This document shows, in pieces, positions 8,234 through 17,046 of a DNA stretch of 36,400 nucleotides. Under the pieces are notes generated by a model. The model was not told the origin of the DNA and made no database searches. It saw only the letters and a list, made by a program, of their open reading frames with translations. Each line of letters starts with the position of its first letter. Positions within the stretch are counted from its first letter, which is position 1. A program made the position numbers and the translations under genes. The DNA is from Fibrobacter sp. GTDB lineage: Bacteria; Fibrobacterota; Chitinivibrionia; Chitinivibrionales; Chitinispirillaceae. The stretch lies in contig JAAZBG010000298.1 in the NCBI GenBank assembly GCA_012513915.1, positions 1-36,400 of the forward strand, read 5' to 3'.

Positions 8234-8958
8234 TGTATGATATTTCCGTAAAGGATCTTGGTTTTAACTATGATGATGGCACTCGGGCGATTGATTCGAT
8301 TTCGGTTGATATTGCATTTGGAGAATCAGTTGGAATTGCAGGAGGGAACGGTGCTGGAAAGTCAACACTGGTACATCATCTGAACGGCTACTTTATACCG
8401 CAACAGGGTACTATTTCTATTAATGATACAGTGCTGACAAAGAAAACTCAGGAAGCGATACGGAAAATTGTCGGCCTGGTTTTCCAGAATGCTGACGATC
8501 AGCTTTTTATGTCAAGTGTCTATGATGATATCATGTTCGGGCCGCAGAATATGGGCGTTCAAGGTGACACATTGATAACGTTAGTTGAGAAAACTCTAAA
8601 TGATCTTGGCCTTTGGCATATCAAAGATAAAGCTCCGGTTCATCTTAGTGCGGGGCAGAAGCGTTTTTGTGCATTTGCGACAGTGCTTGTAATGGAACCG
8701 AAAATACTCGTGATGGATGAACCGACATCAGACCTTGATCCACGTCATCGGAGGCAGTTAATGGAACTCGTCCGTAGGCTTGACATAACAAAAATTACTG
8801 TGTCGCACGATCTTGATTTTATCTGGGATACCTGTGAGCGGACGATTATTCTGAATAACGGCAGAATTGTCGCTGACGGAGTAACAAAAGTTGTATTGTC
8901 AGATGAACGATTATTACAGGAGAATGGGCTTGAATTGCCGTTACGCCTGCAGAAGTAA
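8233..8958 (+). CDS. nikO: Nickel ECF transporter ATP-binding protein
   Basis: ABC ATPase powering the nickel importer at the inner face of the membrane. Walker A GGNGAGKST (37-45), Q-loop VFQNADDQLF, signature LSAGQ (138-142), Walker B ILVMDEP (158-164) and the switch histidine in TVSHDLD are all intact. The 241-residue length is normal for CbiO/NikO. Its ATG shares a base with the nikQ stop. It is the last gene of the nik operon. Confidence 0.94.
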   Translation: MYDISVKDLGFNYDDGTRAIDSISVDIAFGESVGIAGGNGAGKSTLVHHLNGYFIPQQGTISINDTVLTKKTQEAIRKIVGLVFQNADDQLFMSSVYDDIMFGPQNMGVQGDTLITLVEKTLNDLGLWHIKDKAPVHLSAGQKRFCAFATVLVMEPKILVMDEPTSDLDPRHRRQLMELVRRLDITKITVSHDLDFIWDTCERTIILNNGRIVADGVTKVVLSDERLLQENGLELPLRLQK

Positions 8959-9075
8959 TGGTCAGTCGACACTATAATCCTGATTGGCGTAGCTGATCGC
9001 GGCACATAACAGTAATTTATTGAGCGCTCAGCATTTCAGATTGAGCATTTTCTAGAGATATGAACCTGCTGATGC

Positions 9076-9258
9076 TTATTTCGAAACTGTTTTTGCAAAG
9101 GTCCACCAGTTGATTGGTAGCCTCGGATTCTCTCTCCTTTCCGTAATAAGTTTTTTTGATTTCTCAAACGATACATCGTTTGATTCATTAAAGTATGCGT
9201 TATTGTTCTCATACTCTTCAGCTTCCCGGGCATCATCGGTCAAAATTATGAATGCCAT
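9076..9258 (-). CDS. Small hypothetical protein (60 residues)
   Basis: A short ORF supported mainly by its start: AAAAAAGGAGAATTAT lies directly before the ATG, one of the best ribosome binding sites in the window. The product is highly charged and begins MAFIILTDDAREAEEYENNN; it has no signal peptide, membrane segment or recognised domain. It lies alone, convergent with the nik operon. Between nikO and this gene is the small palindrome TGAGCGCTCA (9021-9030), perhaps part of a shared termination signal. The family is unknown; the call rests on the ribosome binding site and protein-like composition. Confidence 0.55.
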   Translation of the reverse strand: MAFIILTDDAREAEEYENNNAYFNESNDVSFEKSKKLITERRENPRLPINWWTFAKTVSK

Positions 9259-9497
9259 ATAATTCTCCTTTTTTAATGTTATATTATAGTACTTCGGATT
9301 TATTAATTAATTATTTGCTCTGATTGTTGGGATTTGGTTAGAATGAGTAAATGGATCATTCATGGATGATTTTTGTCACAGAAGACACTAACTGCGCTAA
9401 CCAGGATTATTGAAAAAGAGATGCTAAATAGATATCCTTTAAATTCAGGGGGTATTCGTGGTGAACTTTTGATATACTTCAAAATGGATGTTTAAAC

Positions 9498-10007
9498 ATG
9501 GTACTTAAAATCTTTGTAATACTAGCAACTAGTGTGGTCATGGTAATCGGGGCAGAACCAGAAAAAGGTGCTCAAAAGGATACTGCTGTGGCAGATACAA
9601 CCAATAAGGATACCACTAAAGTAACTAAACCAGTACTTCCACCACCTACGAAGGTTGAGAAAGTACGACTTACAATTAATCCGGAACTGAAAATCGAACC
9701 ATCCAAATATGTAAACTTTACATCAACAACATTGACTGCTCAGAATGGTACGATTAATTTTCAGGGTGATTTTCTTCTGCTTGGAGAGGGAATCTACGGT
9801 CATTTTGATCTTGAGACATTTGACAGTACGGGAAACAGACTTAAACTCGCACAGAGCGAAGAGCGTAGTTACCGCAGGGATCAGGGATCCAAATACAAGA
9901 ATGTGTCAATAAGTACAACCGATACGGATAGTCTTCAGTGCTATAAAGTATCGGTGTTCTTTCACGAGATGCGTGTTGAGCCGGATAACGGGCCTTGTAA
10001 GAGGTGA
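9498..10007 (+). CDS. Secreted hypothetical protein
   Basis: A 169-residue protein with a signal peptide (hydrophobic stretch VLKIFVILATSVVMVIGA, likely cleaved near residue 18), then a Thr/Lys/Pro-rich linker to about residue 50, then a beta-rich domain with VNFTSTTLTAQNGTINFQGD and a final part holding two cysteines (SLQCYKVS and NGPCKR) that could form a disulphide. It is predicted to be periplasmic or surface-located. No family was recognised. The ribosome binding site is weak (GGAT about 8 nt upstream). The region 9259-9497 before it holds no other gene and probably its promoter. Confidence 0.65.
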   Translation: MVLKIFVILATSVVMVIGAEPEKGAQKDTAVADTTNKDTTKVTKPVLPPPTKVEKVRLTINPELKIEPSKYVNFTSTTLTAQNGTINFQGDFLLLGEGIYGHFDLETFDSTGNRLKLAQSEERSYRRDQGSKYKNVSISTTDTDSLQCYKVSVFFHEMRVEPDNGPCKR

Positions 10008-10009
10008 TG

Positions 10010-10044
10010 AATCCAGGTGACAAGTGACAAGTAACGAGTGTGAC
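10010..10044. repeat. Heptamer tandem array 4 (GTGACAA type)
   Basis: Five 7-nt units in register just after the stop codon of the secreted protein: AATCCAG, GTGACAA, GTGACAA, GTAACGA, GTGTGAC. The first unit is a circular permutation of CCAGAAT from arrays 1-3, linking this array to the same class. Confidence 0.7.
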
Positions 10045-10097
10045 CGGCAGAAATTTGCAAAAACGGTCAGGCAGAGTTAATCTTTGAACTTTCCATT

Positions 10098-13000
10098 TTA
10101 TTGATTAATGTCACTATCCATCCAGTTATACCGCATAGTCAACCAGTCGATAAGCTCACTTACTTCTTCATTATATGAACCTTTAACAACTCTATTCGGC
10201 CAGACATAAGTGTTTAAAATATCCCAACGCTTGAAATTGTTATTTGCCGCATTATTCAATAGAGACGCATTAAAAGAAATATCGGCAATTTCACTCAGTA
10301 ATTCGTTTTTCTTCTCATTCCATCTATCTTTGATTTTTTGAACAAATAACGGATCTTCGAAAAGTCTTTGAATCCACGGTGCATTTTTTATCCAATAGTT
10401 TTCAGGATTGTCACAACCATTATAATTGATATTTCCTGATGAAATATCATAATCCCATAAAGGACCCATGTAAAGCGAATTATCCTTGTAAAACATATAT
10501 ACTGATGTATAAAAGATTGCATCATTATTTTTCGTGAGTTCATTTATCAAATACCAATCAACAAAGGAGTTTACATCAATATACTTAGCATAACCATTTA
10601 CTTCATCAGCAAAATTATCAGAATAGATGATGTCTTCTACTTTTTGTATTTTTGATTTTATTGCATAAAATTGAGATGTGTTTGGTTCCTCTGGTCCTTT
10701 AAATGAGAATGGTACTTCTCTCGTAGTTGTAAAATTGAATTTTTCATCTTGCCTTGCATTAACTTCCAAGAGAAAATCACCCTTATCTAAATCAATATCA
10801 ACACGGTTAGTATCGATACGGATTTGCTCAACAATTTGATAAACGCCGATATATTCATTGTTTAATACAACCTCTACCATTCTACTAACAGGAGTCCACT
10901 TGAGATTGCTAAAAACTGATAACCCTAAATTAAACGCGAATGTTGTTCTTAAAAGTGTTTTATCTGAGTAATTTGCTAATAAAACCCATCTTTTATGAGG
11001 TTCCATGCCAAGAATTTGTTTTTCTTTATCAAGCTTAAAGGTATAGGGCTTTTTAGGCATAACATTCCAGGTACTATTCCCTCTTCCCTTAATTTCAAGA
11101 TTACCTAAATCTGTAATTGTTCCACCGTTATTAAGTATCGCACGACCTTTTATCCAGTCTTCTTTACTATCAACAGGGTGCATATCATCCGTTGAAATAC
11201 TTAGAAGAGGTAGATATGGTTCTAAAACGACAATTGTATAATTTGCACTTACTGCTTTAAAGCTGTCTGTTTCTGCTTTAATAGCGGTGATTACAGTTGT
11301 TCCACTACCAATTAATGTTACTTCGCCAGTGCTTGAATCAACTGCCACAATGTTTGGATCTTCGCTGGAATAGCTAACGGCACCATCGCCAACACCACTC
11401 ATTGTATTTGTATATATACCACTACCAAGCAATTTGATTATTTCAGTACTATCGGCAAACTCTATAGTTGAGAGGTTCTTATATTTTACGGTCAGTGAAT
11501 AGCTTGCACTTACTGCTTTAAAGCTATCAGTTGATGCCTTATTTGCGGTAATTACCGTTGTCCCAATGGCAATTAATGTTACTTCGCCAGTGCTTGAATC
11601 AACTGTCGCAATGTTTGGATTTTCGCTTGAATAGCTAACGGCACCATCACCAAGGCCACTTACTGTATTGATATATGTATCACTACCAGGCATTTTTGTT
11701 ATATCGGTACCATCAGCGAACACAATAGTTGAGAGGTTCTTATCTTTAACGGTTAGAGTATAACTTGCACTTACTGCTTTAAAGCTATCAGTTGATGCCT
11801 TTTGTGCGGTAATTACAGTAGTTCCAATACCAATCAATGTTACTTCGCCAGTGCTTGAATCAACTGTCGCAATGTTTGGATTTTCGCTGGAATAGTTAAC
11901 GGCACCATCACCAAGGCCACTCACTGCATTGATATATATACCACTACCAGTCATTTTTGTTATATCAATACCATCGGTAAACACTATTGTTGAGATGTTC
12001 TTATCTATTACGGTCAGTGTATAATTAGCACTTACTGCTTTAAAGCTATCAGTTGATGCCTTATTTGCAGTAATTATTGTTGTTCCAATACCAAGAAATG
12101 TTACTTCGCCAGTGCTTGAATCAACCGTCGCAATGTTTGGATTTTCGCTGGAATAGCTAACGACACCATGACCAAGGCCACTCACTGTATTGATATATGT
12201 ATCACTACCAGTCATTTTTGTTATATCGATACCATCGGCAAACACTATTGTTGAAAGGTTCTTATCTATTACGGTCAATGTATAACGTGCACTTGCTATT
12301 TTAAAGCTATCAGTTGATGCCCTACTAGCGGTAATTACAGTAGTTCCAATACCAATCAATGTTACTTCGCCAGTGTTTGCACCAACCGTCGCAATGTTTG
12401 GATTTTCGCTGAAATAGTTAACGGCACCACCGCCAATGCTACTCACTGGATTGATATATGTACCACTACCAATCATTTTTGTTATATTGATACCATTTTC
12501 AAACACTATTGTTGAGAGGTTCTTATCTATTACGGTCAGTGTGTAACTTGCACTTACTGCTTTAAAGCTATCAGTTGATGCCTTTTGTGCGGTAATTACA
12601 GTAGTTCCAATAGCAATTAATGTTACTACACCGGTGTTTGCATCAACCGTCGCAATGTTTGGATATTCGCTGAAATAGCTAACGGCACCACCGCCAACAC
12701 CACTCAATGGATTGATATATGTACCACTACCAATCATTTTTGTTATATTGATACCATTGTAAAACACTATTGTTGAGAGGTTCTTATCTTTTACGGTTAG
12801 TGTATAACTTGCACTTACTGCTTTAAAACTATCAGTTGATGCCTTTTGTGCGGTAATTACAGTAGTTCCAATAGCAAGTAATGTTACTACGCCAGTGTTT
12901 GCATCAACCGTCGCAATATTTGGATTTTCGCTGGAAAAGCTAACGACACCACCACCAACACCACTCACTGGATTGATATATGTACCACTACCAGTCATTT

Positions 13001-13919
13001 TTGTAATATCGGTACCATCGGCAAACACTATCGTTGAGAGGTTCTTATCTTTTACGGTCAATGTGTAACTTGCACTTACTGCTTTAAAGCTATCAGTTAA
13101 TGCCTTATTAGCGGTAATTACAGTAGTTCCAATACCAATCAATGTTACTACACCAGTGCTTGAATCAACCGTCGCAATGTTTGGATTTTCGCTGGAAAAG
13201 CTAACTGTACCACCGCCAACACCACTCACAGGATTGATATATGTACCACTACCAATCATTTTTGTTATATCGGTACCATCGACAAACACAATAGTTGAGA
13301 GGTTCTTATCTTTTACGGTCAGTGTATAATTAGCACTTACGGCTTTAAAGCTATCAGTTGATGCCTTATTAGCAGTAATTACAGTTGTTCCAACTCCAAT
13401 TAATGTTACTACACCGGTGCTTGTATCAACCGTTGCAATGTCGGGTCTTTCGCTGAAATAGCTGATTGGACCATCGCCAACACCACTCACTGGATTGATA
13501 TATGTACCACTACCAAGCATTTTTGTTATATCGGTACTATCGGCAAAAACTATTGTTGAGAGGGCTTTGTCTTTTACGGTCAGTGTATAACTTGCACTTA
13601 CTGCTTTAAATTTATCAGTTGATGCCTTTTGTGCAGTAATTATAGTTGTTCCAACACCAATTAAAGTTACTTCACCATTGTTTGCGTCAACCGTCGCAAT
13701 ATTAGGCTTTTCGCTGGAATAGCTAATGGGACCATCGCCAATACCACTCACTGGATTAATGTATGTGCCATTACCAAGCATTTTTGTTATATCGGTACTA
13801 TCGGCAAAAACTATTGTTGAGGCAAGTGGTTCTGGAGCGAGTGGTGAAGTATTATAGCAACTTATATAAAAAAAAGTTAAAAAAATTATACCAAATTCGA
13901 TAATCCATTGTCTCATCAT
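10098..13919 (-). CDS. Lipoprotein with ten BIG2-like repeats and a C-terminal CotH domain
   Basis: A predicted surface lipoprotein of 1273 residues. The N-terminus has a signal segment ending in FFYISC, a plausible lipobox, followed by a proline-rich linker. Ten consecutive 87-residue units follow, each with STIVF..., NIATVD, GEVTLIGIGTTVITA and FKAVSA.YTLTV, the pattern of bacterial Ig-like group 2 domains. The last approximately 370 residues form a CotH-type domain with KGRGNSTW, KKPYTFKLD, ANYSDKTLLR and the acidic GPLWDYDIS motif; CotH proteins are atypical protein kinases in spore-formers and occur widely in secreted bacterial proteins. An in-frame GTG lies 18 nt upstream, but ATG 13919 has AAGGA at the right distance. 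Role: probably surface adhesion or display; the substrate is unknown. Confidence 0.9.
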   Translation of the reverse strand: MMRQWIIEFGIIFLTFFYISCYNTSPLAPEPLASTIVFADSTDITKMLGNGTYINPVSGIGDGPISYSSEKPNIATVDANNGEVTLIGVGTTIITAQKASTDKFKAVSASYTLTVKDKALSTIVFADSTDITKMLGSGTYINPVSGVGDGPISYFSERPDIATVDTSTGVVTLIGVGTTVITANKASTDSFKAVSANYTLTVKDKNLSTIVFVDGTDITKMIGSGTYINPVSGVGGGTVSFSSENPNIATVDSSTGVVTLIGIGTTVITANKALTDSFKAVSASYTLTVKDKNLSTIVFADGTDITKMTGSGTYINPVSGVGGGVVSFSSENPNIATVDANTGVVTLLAIGTTVITAQKASTDSFKAVSASYTLTVKDKNLSTIVFYNGINITKMIGSGTYINPLSGVGGGAVSYFSEYPNIATVDANTGVVTLIAIGTTVITAQKASTDSFKAVSASYTLTVIDKNLSTIVFENGINITKMIGSGTYINPVSSIGGGAVNYFSENPNIATVGANTGEVTLIGIGTTVITASRASTDSFKIASARYTLTVIDKNLSTIVFADGIDITKMTGSDTYINTVSGLGHGVVSYSSENPNIATVDSSTGEVTFLGIGTTIITANKASTDSFKAVSANYTLTVIDKNISTIVFTDGIDITKMTGSGIYINAVSGLGDGAVNYSSENPNIATVDSSTGEVTLIGIGTTVITAQKASTDSFKAVSASYTLTVKDKNLSTIVFADGTDITKMPGSDTYINTVSGLGDGAVSYSSENPNIATVDSSTGEVTLIAIGTTVITANKASTDSFKAVSASYSLTVKYKNLSTIEFADSTEIIKLLGSGIYTNTMSGVGDGAVSYSSEDPNIVAVDSSTGEVTLIGSGTTVITAIKAETDSFKAVSANYTIVVLEPYLPLLSISTDDMHPVDSKEDWIKGRAILNNGGTITDLGNLEIKGRGNSTWNVMPKKPYTFKLDKEKQILGMEPHKRWVLLANYSDKTLLRTTFAFNLGLSVFSNLKWTPVSRMVEVVLNNEYIGVYQIVEQIRIDTNRVDIDLDKGDFLLEVNARQDEKFNFTTTREVPFSFKGPEEPNTSQFYAIKSKIQKVEDIIYSDNFADEVNGYAKYIDVNSFVDWYLINELTKNNDAIFYTSVYMFYKDNSLYMGPLWDYDISSGNINYNGCDNPENYWIKNAPWIQRLFEDPLFVQKIKDRWNEKKNELLSEIADISFNASLLNNAANNNFKRWDILNTYVWPNRVVKGSYNEEVSELIDWLTMRYNWMDSDINQ
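11214..13823 (-). repeat. Ten in-frame 261-bp coding repeats
   Basis: Ten units of exactly 87 codons follow one another without linkers. They are highly similar at DNA level, with long identical blocks such as those encoding ASTDSFKAVSA. Units 1-2 (ADSTDITKMLG), 3-6 (Gly-Gly variants) and 7-9 (GLGDGA variants) form subgroups, as expected from stepwise duplication. Such an array can gain or lose units by recombination. Confidence 0.95.
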
Positions 13920-14060
13920 TAGTTCCTTGTTGAGCACAGGGTGATTTTGGGTTTCGTTCCGAAATTGGTGGCAAGGAGTTAAAAACTACTTGCTTTTAAA
14001 TAATATACGAAAATTTCTCTTACTATGTGTTTATAAAACATCAATAAAATAACATCGGCT

Positions 14061-14279
14061 ATGAAGCTCAAGGTGATGCCCGAACATAAGATCAAAATAG
14101 ATAAAAATCAGCTCAATATCAATGAGTTTATCAATGTGATTTATATGAGTCAAAAAGATTACAGTAGGACACTGTTGCAGGAAGTTGTTGAGGTGATAGA
14201 TCGTAAAGACTATAATGCATTGATTTTGAATGGTATAGAGAGGTATCATAACAAGGACTGTTCAAAGCGGGAATTCTGA
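14061..14279 (+). CDS. Short ORF of unknown nature, possibly mobile-element remnant
   Basis: A 72-codon ORF with polar, protein-like composition (MPEHKIKIDKNQLNINEF, then TLLQEVVEVIDRKDYNAL). There is no convincing ribosome binding site. It lies in the roughly 250-nt piece of unrelated DNA between the CotH gene and its truncated copy, and ends about 12 nt before the point where the repeat homology stops. It may be the remnant of an element that cut the copy, but no transposase motif or terminal repeat could be recognised. Confidence 0.25.
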   Translation: MKLKVMPEHKIKIDKNQLNINEFINVIYMSQKDYSRTLLQEVVEVIDRKDYNALILNGIERYHNKDCSKREF

Positions 14280-14744
14280 GCGGTCAGGCCAGGCGCCATC
14301 ACCAAGGCCACTCACTGTATTTGTATATGTACTCTTACCAGTCATTTTTGTTATATCGGTACCATCGGCAAACACAATAGTTGAGAGGTTTTTATCTTTT
14401 ACAGTCAGTGTATAGTTTGCGCTTACTGCTTCAAAGCTATCAGTCGATGCTTTATTTGCGGTAATTACCGTTGTTCCAATACCAATTAATGTTACTTCGC
14501 CAGTGCTTGCATCAACCGTGGCAATTTCAGGTTTTTCACTGGAGTAGCTAATGGCACCATCGCCAACACCACTTACTGTATTCATATATGTGCCATTACC
14601 AAGTATTTTTGTTATATCGGTACTATCAGCAAACTCTATTGTTGAGGCAAGTGGCTCTGGCGCGAGTGGTAAAGTATTCTGACAACCTATATAAAAAAAC
14701 GCGAGAAATAGTACTCCAAATTCTATAATCCATTGTTTCATCAT
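14262..14744 (-). pseudogene. Truncated tandem copy of the BIG2/CotH lipoprotein gene
   Basis: The N-terminus MMKQWIIEFG...FFYIGC matches that of the full-length gene 10098-13919 almost residue for residue, including the lipobox and the PLAPEPLAS linker. One complete 87-residue repeat is followed by part of a second. Homology breaks after GLGDGA near 14292, where the reading frame continues into unrelated sequence and stops 10 residues later (WPDRSEFPL). The remaining repeats and the CotH domain are missing. ATG 14744 has AAGGTGA upstream, so a 160-residue lipoprotein could still be made. The gene lies directly downstream of the KS-like partner 2 gene and could be co-transcribed with it. Confidence 0.8.
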
Positions 14745-14754
14745 TGTCACCTTA

Positions 14755-15543
14755 TTAAGTACAATATAACTCAATTAGTGCAACACTGTCGCTCGATGGT
14801 GCATATGAGGCAATTGTACCGGTGCCTTTTCCTTCAGATAAATGGTTGTATACAGCTATGCCCGGAGCCAGATATGATGTTGAATGTATGGATATGTCAG
14901 ATGTGACATGATTGTCCTTCGCGAGTGATTGAATCGACGTATCTACAGAACCATTAGCGATTGAAGGACCAAACACCCTGATCTTGTTGGTATTCTTCGC
15001 ACTATCACAATCAAGGATCATCGCAAATGCCCCATCAATCCAGTCCTTTTCAAGATAGTCTTTACAGAGTGACGAAAAGTGCGGGTGTAGTGTGTCAAGA
15101 AGCGGTATGTGTTCATCAATGAGCAGCACTAGCACTGGAAAATCGGATTCATTCAGCGTGTCAAGTGATGCAATCGCTGATGCCAGTGAGTTTTGACCAT
15201 CACAAACGGTAAGATTCGGTCCCTTGATCTGAAACTCAAGTGCGATTTTTCCAGCCATGCTGTTATGCACCGACGCTATAAAATGACGCGGGTTGCCAAA
15301 TCTGGTATCAAAAACAGTATCAAGAAAGTTTTTTGTTTCATCAAGAGCACCAAGTGCGGTTCCCGCAATAATTGACGCCGGATTGATTCCTGTTTCGTTA
15401 ATTACCTTGTGTGCTGCACTATATGCTATATGCCAGATCCGCGGATCACGGCGTTTCATTGATGCCGGAATACATGCGTTCCAATCCGGAGTTACTGATG
15501 GCAATACTAACGATGCTCCTGCGATTCCAAAATATGAACTCAT
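14755..15543 (-). CDS. Ketosynthase-like chain-length-factor protein 2 (ApeC-like)
   Basis: A 262-residue protein corresponding to the N-terminal half of a beta-ketoacyl synthase fold. It has the SVHNSMAG segment (91-98) typical of ApeC-type partner subunits of aryl-polyene clusters. Aligned on GPNLTV, the catalytic Cys position of the neighbouring ketosynthase is Q117 (CDGQNS). Gln at this place is the hallmark of chain length factors in type II polyketide synthases. The protein therefore probably pairs with ketosynthase 2, whose stop codon its ATG overlaps by 4 nt, to control chain length. It lacks the C-terminal half carrying the two catalytic histidines. It is the last biosynthetic gene of the cluster. 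Confidence 0.75.
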   Translation of the reverse strand: MSSYFGIAGASLVLPSVTPDWNACIPASMKRRDPRIWHIAYSAAHKVINETGINPASIIAGTALGALDETKNFLDTVFDTRFGNPRHFIASVHNSMAGKIALEFQIKGPNLTVCDGQNSLASAIASLDTLNESDFPVLVLLIDEHIPLLDTLHPHFSSLCKDYLEKDWIDGAFAMILDCDSAKNTNKIRVFGPSIANGSVDTSIQSLAKDNHVTSDISIHSTSYLAPGIAVYNHLSEGKGTGTIASYAPSSDSVALIELYCT

Positions 15544-16715
15544 GCTACATCTGCCTTTGAGAAAATAACTGACGCATTGTTTCCACCGAATCCAAACGAA
15601 TTTTTAAGCACATGGGTCAGCGGTTTGTAAATAGCCTGGGTACCCGGAGCAATTCCGATTTCGTCATCAAGTTGTTCAAAGCCTCCTGTTGGTGGAACAA
15701 CATTATCGTTAAGTGACATTACTCCGAACACTGCTTCTATTATTCCTGATGCCGCAAGGGTATGCCCCAGGGTACGTTTCATGGAACAGAATGATGGCAC
15801 AGTACCAAGCACATTACGTATCGCCTTTATTTCGGATTTATCGTTGTCCGGTGTAGCTGTTCCGTGGGTTATAACAAGATTGATTGCTGATTTGTCAATC
15901 CCTGATTCGTTGAGAGCACCCTGCATCGATCTGATAGCCCCATCACCCTCAGGATGCGGAGCTGTCATGTGGAATGAATCTGCTGATGCACCCCATCCGT
16001 TAACAACAGCATAAACTTTCTTACATCTGTTACGATGTGCACTACCGACAAGCAGCATTGCCCCGGCTCCTTCACCAAGACTGATACCGGCTCTTCTTTT
16101 GTCAAAGGGTCTGCATCCGTTCTGGTCAAGCAGCGTGAGACTTCCGAAACCCCGTACTGTAAGTAATGACAATGCATCAGTACCAACCGCAAGGACGGCA
16201 TCATAGATACCCTTATCAATTAACCGTTTTGCCATACCAATTGCATGAATCCCGGTTGAACAAGCGGTTGACACAGTATGAAAACCGCTTGCGTTGATAT
16301 CACGGCAGATCTCTGCTGAAATTACACACGGTTCATGTACTGCAAGGTCGCGGCTTTTAATATTCAGGGTCGGATCTTTTTTTAGTTGCTCATAAATCCG
16401 CTCGGTGACCGAGATGCCACCAACCGTTGTTGCCGCGACAATACCGATTTTTAAGCCGGCCCTGTCGGTTAGTCCGCTCATTGCTTCAGTGGCAGCTACA
16501 CGGGCAAGCGACAGGGAACGAAATGAATTTGTAAACCGGCTGTCGACATCGTCGTTGACTGTTGCACATAAAGGCGTACTATTCAACCCTGATTCAAACT
16601 GTGTTAATGGCAATACATTATCATCACCTCTGATAATTGATTTGAAACCGCTTTCGCAATCCATTCCGGCGGCGCTTATTGTACCCATTCCTGCAATGTA
16701 AACAGGTGCTTTCAT
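15540..16715 (-). CDS. Beta-ketoacyl-ACP synthase (ketosynthase 2, FabF-like)
   Basis: A condensing enzyme extending an ACP-bound acyl chain with malonyl-ACP. The catalytic Cys-His-His set is complete: C152 (VSTACSTG), H284 (THGTATPDND) and H318 (KRTLGHTLAASG). The C-terminal SFGFGGNNASVIF motif is typical of FabF/KS-II enzymes. The 391-residue length is slightly short of FabF (about 410). It starts 3 nt after the ACP stop codon and overlaps the following KS-like gene by 4 nt, so it is translationally coupled on both sides. Context favours a specialised lipid or polyene pathway over housekeeping fatty acid synthesis. Confidence 0.93.
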   Translation of the reverse strand: MKAPVYIAGMGTISAAGMDCESGFKSIIRGDDNVLPLTQFESGLNSTPLCATVNDDVDSRFTNSFRSLSLARVAATEAMSGLTDRAGLKIGIVAATTVGGISVTERIYEQLKKDPTLNIKSRDLAVHEPCVISAEICRDINASGFHTVSTACSTGIHAIGMAKRLIDKGIYDAVLAVGTDALSLLTVRGFGSLTLLDQNGCRPFDKRRAGISLGEGAGAMLLVGSAHRNRCKKVYAVVNGWGASADSFHMTAPHPEGDGAIRSMQGALNESGIDKSAINLVITHGTATPDNDKSEIKAIRNVLGTVPSFCSMKRTLGHTLAASGIIEAVFGVMSLNDNVVPPTGGFEQLDDEIGIAPGTQAIYKPLTHVLKNSFGFGGNNASVIFSKADVA

Positions 16716-16718
16716 GAA

Positions 16719-16979
16719 TCAGTTATTAACCTTGTTATCGGTGATATATTGTGCAAGTGTCCGCAGTGATGCAAAAACTTTACGTCCGGCATTGACATCC
16801 GGTACAGTTACACCATAATCCTTTTGAAGAATCACGAGAATTTCCAGTGTATCGATAGAGTCGAGCCCGAGTCCTCCGCCGATAAGTGGGGCGTCAGGAT
16901 CAATATCCGCAGGTGTAACATCACTGAGCTTGAGCTGGGAAATAAGTTTTGTCTTGAGTTCGTCCATCAACTGATCCAT
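16719..16979 (-). CDS. Acyl carrier protein
   Basis: An 86-residue carrier protein holding growing acyl chains on a phosphopantetheine arm. The attachment site is S41 in GLGLDSIDTLEI; the DSID form is common in aryl-polyene and other specialised ACPs, whereas housekeeping AcpP has DSLD. It lies in the middle of the cluster between the two ketosynthase/partner pairs and may serve both. Upstream, a heptamer array separates it from the preceding KS-like gene. The start at 16979 is preceded by AAAAAGGACAA. Confidence 0.93.
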   Translation of the reverse strand: MDQLMDELKTKLISQLKLSDVTPADIDPDAPLIGGGLGLDSIDTLEILVILQKDYGVTVPDVNAGRKVFASLRTLAQYITDNKVNN

Positions 16980-16993
16980 TTGTTGTCCTTTTT

Positions 16994-17046
16994 GAAGTAG
17001 CCAGTAGTAAGTAGTAAGTAGTAAGTAGAAAAAATCTACTGTCTAC
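16994..17046. repeat. Heptamer tandem array 5 (TAAGTAG type) inside the KS operon
   Basis: Five units in register (GAAGTAG, CCAGTAG, three TAAGTAG, 16994-17028) are followed by inverted units ATCTAC and TGTCTAC up to 17046, so the region can fold. The last unit contains the stop codon of the preceding KS-like gene. CCAGTAG is identical to a unit of array 1 and TGTCTAC to units of array 3. Confidence 0.85.

Noticed and set aside
11214..13823. Regular repeats as a non-coding satellite or CRISPR
   Set aside because: The period is exactly 87 codons in one open frame encoding Ig-like domains.
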